Source: Acetoanaerobium sticklandii (GTDB lineage Bacteria > Bacillota > Clostridia > Peptostreptococcales > Filifactoraceae). Taken from it: a DNA stretch of 64,000 bases. The stretch spans positions 882,501 through 946,500 of the forward strand of contig NC_014614.1 in assembly GCF_000196455.1 (NCBI RefSeq), given 5' to 3'. Below the pieces are notes generated by a model. That model made no database searches. It was not told the DNA's origin and worked only from the letters and a program-made list of their open reading frames with translations. A program made the position numbers and the translations under genes. Positions 61,493 to 64,000 of the stretch are shown here, one piece after another; positions within the stretch are counted from its first letter, which is position 1; every line of letters begins with the position of its first letter.

Positions 61493-63490
61493 ATGAATAA
61501 TAAAGAATTTAAATATAAAATAGAAAAAGGAGTAAAACGGGATTTAATTCTTAAAGGAAATGAAGAAGAAAAATTCATTCAAAAATTTTGGGGTGGTTTT
61601 TTCGGTGTTACATTCTCAAAGCAAGGGAAATTCAAAACAACAGATTATACTTTTGCATTTTTAAAACCAGAAGACAAGTTTAGAGAAAGCTTCAATATGT
61701 ATAATGAAGTTCTATTATTGTTTTCTCCATATACTGAATTCGAAAGTCGTACAATGGATTTTGTTGATAAAACACTTCAGGAATATGACAATAGACTTGA
61801 CAAAGTTTGCATACTATTGGTTAGTAAAGACCAGAAAATAGATATTAAAATAAGGCAGTTAAATAATGAAAATAAAGATTCTAAAATTATAGTGCCTTTT
61901 AAATATGATGAATTTAAAAATAATGAATTGGATATAGCGATTATTGAAAATAGGTTTAGAGACTATTTTTACAGTAGGGATTTATTTGCATTGGAGTCCC
62001 CGTTGAAAGCAGATACATATTTTTATGGCAGAAAACAAATAGTTCAAAATTTTTATGATAAGTACATGACTGGTGAACAAAGTGGTTTATTTGGGTTAAG
62101 AAAAATAGGAAAAACATCAGTTTTATATGCGCTAGAAAGATTAATCAAATTAAGAGGTGGAAACAGTATTTTCTTGGACTGTCAAGATACAAAAATTCAT
62201 AAGTCGAGGTGGAATGAACTACTAAATTATATTATAGAAGCTTTGATTACTAAATATAATATAAGTGATAGTAAGTTCTATGAAATTGAGCATTATACAG
62301 AAAAGGATGCTTCAAAATGTTTTGAATCAGATTTATTAAGGGTAAAAAGTCATCTTAACAATAGAAGAATTCTCTTAATTTTTGATGAAATAGAACATAT
62401 AACATTTAGAACATCTTCAACAAACCATTGGGCTGAAGAAAATGATTATATTTATTTTTGGCAAACTATTAGGGCTGTATATCAAAACAATTCTTCTCTT
62501 TTTTCATTTGTTTTAGCGGGTGTTAACCCATTATGTATTGAAACCTCTATTGTAAACAATTTTGACAATCCTATTTTTTTAATGGTTAACCCAACCTATT
62601 TAGAATTATTTTCAGTTCAAGATGTAAAAGAAATGGTGCAAAATATCGGGAATTATATGGGGTTAAAATTTGATGAAGAGGTATTTACTTTATTGACAAA
62701 TCATTATGGAGGGCATCCATTTTTGATAAGGCATATATGTAGCCTTATTCATAAAGAGGTAGATGGTTATTCAAGACCGTATACTGTTACAAAGTATGAG
62801 TATAATAAAAATAAAAGCCAATACGATGAGAAAATTGTTTGCTATATTGAATCAATAATTCAAGGATTAAATAAATATTATGCTCATGAATATGAATTGT
62901 TGGAAATTCTTATATTAAAGGGACATATGGAATTTGAAAAAATATGTAGAAGGTATAATAATGCAGTAGAGCATTTAACGGGGTACGGTGTGCTTAAAAA
63001 AATTAACAAAGAATATCATATAACAATTGAAGCGATTGATTTATATGTTAAGGAAAATAAAAAATATAGAGAAATACCAGACACCAAAGAGGCAATTTGG
63101 CAAGAAATAACTACGAGAAGAAATAAGTTAGAAGAGAGTTTAAGAAAAATAATTATTATGAAATTCATGTTAAGTTCTGATGAAGATGATGCAAAGAAAA
63201 AAATTATGAAAGTTATAGAAGAAAAAAGAAGAGAAAAAATGAACTTGAAAGAATTGAAAAATATCGTAAAAAACGAACTATATCTTTTGGATTTAAAGAA
63301 AATTATAGAAAAAAATTGGGTGGAATTCGAAAAAATATTCAATGACAAGAATGAGTTTTCTATATTTTTTGATTTTATTAATAAAAATAGAGTAGATGCA
63401 CATTCTAAAAGTATATCTGAAAAAGATTTGGCATTGTTACAAATGAGTTTTAAATGGTTTGAGGAAAAAATAGAACCTTACGATTATTAA
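61493..63490 (+). CDS. STAND-like P-loop ATPase with C-terminal HEPN-like motif, candidate defence protein
   Basis: A 665-residue protein. An N-terminal domain (about residues 1-170) that I do not recognise precedes an archaeal-ATPase/STAND-type NTPase: Walker A GLRKIGKTS (201-209), Walker B LLIFDEIEH (Asp298), then a winged-helix-like region (about 440-510). The last 130 residues are helical and lysine-rich and contain NRVDAHSKS (Arg633-x3-His637), similar to Swt1-type HEPN RNases. GAAAGG lies 10 bases before the ATG. It is convergent to a DNA methyltransferase and adjoins integrase relics, the setting of phage-defence genes. Confidence 0.65.
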   Translation: MNNKEFKYKIEKGVKRDLILKGNEEEKFIQKFWGGFFGVTFSKQGKFKTTDYTFAFLKPEDKFRESFNMYNEVLLLFSPYTEFESRTMDFVDKTLQEYDNRLDKVCILLVSKDQKIDIKIRQLNNENKDSKIIVPFKYDEFKNNELDIAIIENRFRDYFYSRDLFALESPLKADTYFYGRKQIVQNFYDKYMTGEQSGLFGLRKIGKTSVLYALERLIKLRGGNSIFLDCQDTKIHKSRWNELLNYIIEALITKYNISDSKFYEIEHYTEKDASKCFESDLLRVKSHLNNRRILLIFDEIEHITFRTSSTNHWAEENDYIYFWQTIRAVYQNNSSLFSFVLAGVNPLCIETSIVNNFDNPIFLMVNPTYLELFSVQDVKEMVQNIGNYMGLKFDEEVFTLLTNHYGGHPFLIRHICSLIHKEVDGYSRPYTVTKYEYNKNKSQYDEKIVCYIESIIQGLNKYYAHEYELLEILILKGHMEFEKICRRYNNAVEHLTGYGVLKKINKEYHITIEAIDLYVKENKKYREIPDTKEAIWQEITTRRNKLEESLRKIIIMKFMLSSDEDDAKKKIMKVIEEKRREKMNLKELKNIVKNELYLLDLKKIIEKNWVEFEKIFNDKNEFSIFFDFINKNRVDAHSKSISEKDLALLQMSFKWFEEKIEPYDY

Positions 63491-63496
63491 ATACTA

Positions 63497-63534
63497 AAAA
63501 AAGGCACAAGCCAATTAGCTTATGCCTTTTTTTA
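63497..63534. terminator. Bidirectional terminator
   Basis: AAAAAAGGCA-C-AAGC pairs with GCTT-A-TGCCTTTTTT; it separates the convergent ATPase and methyltransferase genes. Confidence 0.8.
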
Positions 63535-64000
63535 TAATATTTCAAGTAGTTTATTTCCTATTGAAGTTATTACAGGGACTACCAAAGCATTTCCCATTGT
63601 GAAATATCTAAATTTTTCAGGCATTCCGGTATCAGTCCAATTATCTGGAAAACCATTCAGCCCTTCAGCTTCAACAGGCGTAAGTAATCTAAGCTTTTTA
63701 GTTTTAAAATCTTCTATAACATGGGTACTTCTATTCACGCTGGTTTCACTTGTAAGCATTGTTCTTGCGGGTAAATCTAATCTGTCTGAAAAAGCCATAC
63801 TTCCTTCAGAATAATAATATTCTTCGCCATTTGGTTTAACTCTAGGTACTTTTTTAGAATCTTTCAGATAGGTCCATTTTTCTAAAGAACAATTTAAAAA
63901 ATATTTTGAATCCACGTCATCTTTTAGCTGTATATCTCCTAAAGTTTTTGGATTAACAGTTGTTGGAGTCATTTCTTCACTATAGAAAATTCCATTAAAC
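63532..64000 (-). CDS. C5-cytosine DNA methyltransferase, C-terminal fragment (continues beyond window)
   Basis: The last 155 residues of a Dcm/M.EcoRII-like methyltransferase. The frame is open across the window end (FNGIFYSEE precedes the Met at 63972), so the start lies outside. Motifs IX and X are clear: the RDLxxRTML-like DLPARTMLTSE, NRSTHV, LRLLTPVEAEGLNGFPDNW and the final YFTMGNALVVPVI. It should modify cytosine in a short target. A cognate restriction gene, if any, lies upstream, off the window. Confidence 0.88.
   Translation of the reverse strand, partial: FNGIFYSEEMTPTTVNPKTLGDIQLKDDVDSKYFLNCSLEKWTYLKDSKKVPRVKPNGEEYYYSEGSMAFSDRLDLPARTMLTSETSVNRSTHVIEDFKTKKLRLLTPVEAEGLNGFPDNWTDTGMPEKFRYFTMGNALVVPVITSIGNKLLEIL

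Noticed and set aside
63016..63348. Minus-strand 110-codon phenylalanine-rich frame
   Set aside because: Phe/Ser-rich content is the reverse complement of lysine/glutamate codons of the ATPase C terminus.

Overview
The window is AT-rich, gene-dense DNA from an anaerobic, Gram-positive, low-GC Clostridia-type bacterium. The evidence is purine-rich AGGAGG ribosome sites, short intergenic gaps, ferredoxin-linked 2-oxoacid oxidation with butyrate kinase, a flavodiiron oxygen/NO scavenger, lipoprotein signal peptides and many c-di-GMP proteins. An amino-acid-fermenting relative of Acetoanaerobium/Peptostreptococcaceae would fit, but the genus is a guess. No rRNA, tRNA or CRISPR array was seen.

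Layout. 1-5.2 kb: 3' end of sbcC, a short-chain dehydrogenase, a flavodiiron protein (minus strand), then an operon of thioredoxin-like protein, Cache-GGDEF cyclase and IclR regulator. 5.3-9.4 kb: a four-subunit 2-oxoacid:ferredoxin oxidoreductase plus butyrate kinase, behind a clear promoter with an inverted repeat just downstream. 9.5-12.8 kb: small protein, type II asparaginase, chemotaxis receptor. 12.9-17.5 kb: an arsenic/thiol region with two ArsR regulators, YraQ/ArsP-type permeases, a CxxC thioredoxin and Acr3. Three promoters there each carry a palindrome at the start site. 17.8-19.8 kb: PAS-GGDEF-EAL protein. 19.8-27.1 kb: LacI-controlled sugar or polyol ABC importer, polyol dehydrogenase and xylulokinase, which together should convert a pentitol to xylulose 5-phosphate.

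27.3-35.8 kb is the most intriguing metabolic block. It holds an HdrD/GlpC-like Fe-S protein, an ABC importer of YnjBCD type with the permease split in two, a YnjF-like CDP-alcohol phosphatidyltransferase, a YdjY-like Fe-S lipoprotein and two TVP38/VTT membrane proteins. It is a rearranged counterpart of the uncharacterised E. coli ydjXYZ-ynjABCDEF operon. 35.8-45 kb: a DUF4418-like protein, a MacB/FtsX-type ABC exporter, a secreted copper-amine-oxidase-like domain protein, MarR with a heterodimeric ABC drug exporter, and an unusual PLP-fold/GNAT fusion. 45-50.5 kb: rhodanese lipoprotein, hypoxanthine-DNA glycosylase, C39-like secreted protein, membrane proteins and a GGDEF protein. 50.7-52.5 kb (minus): small sulfite reductase, an unrecognised repeat protein and a DUF1858 redox protein, with a CRP/FNR-type dyad centred at -41.5 of a predicted promoter. 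52.6-60.1 kb: AspT-like permease, Xaa-Pro aminopeptidase, amidohydrolase, DegV and a secreted beta-propeller protein.

60.3-64 kb looks acquired. It has decayed AlbA-domain and serine-recombinase remnants, then a large P-loop ATPase with a C-terminal HEPN-like motif, and convergent to it a C5 cytosine DNA methyltransferase cut by the window end. The ATPase-HEPN gene is the best candidate for an undescribed defence-type system.
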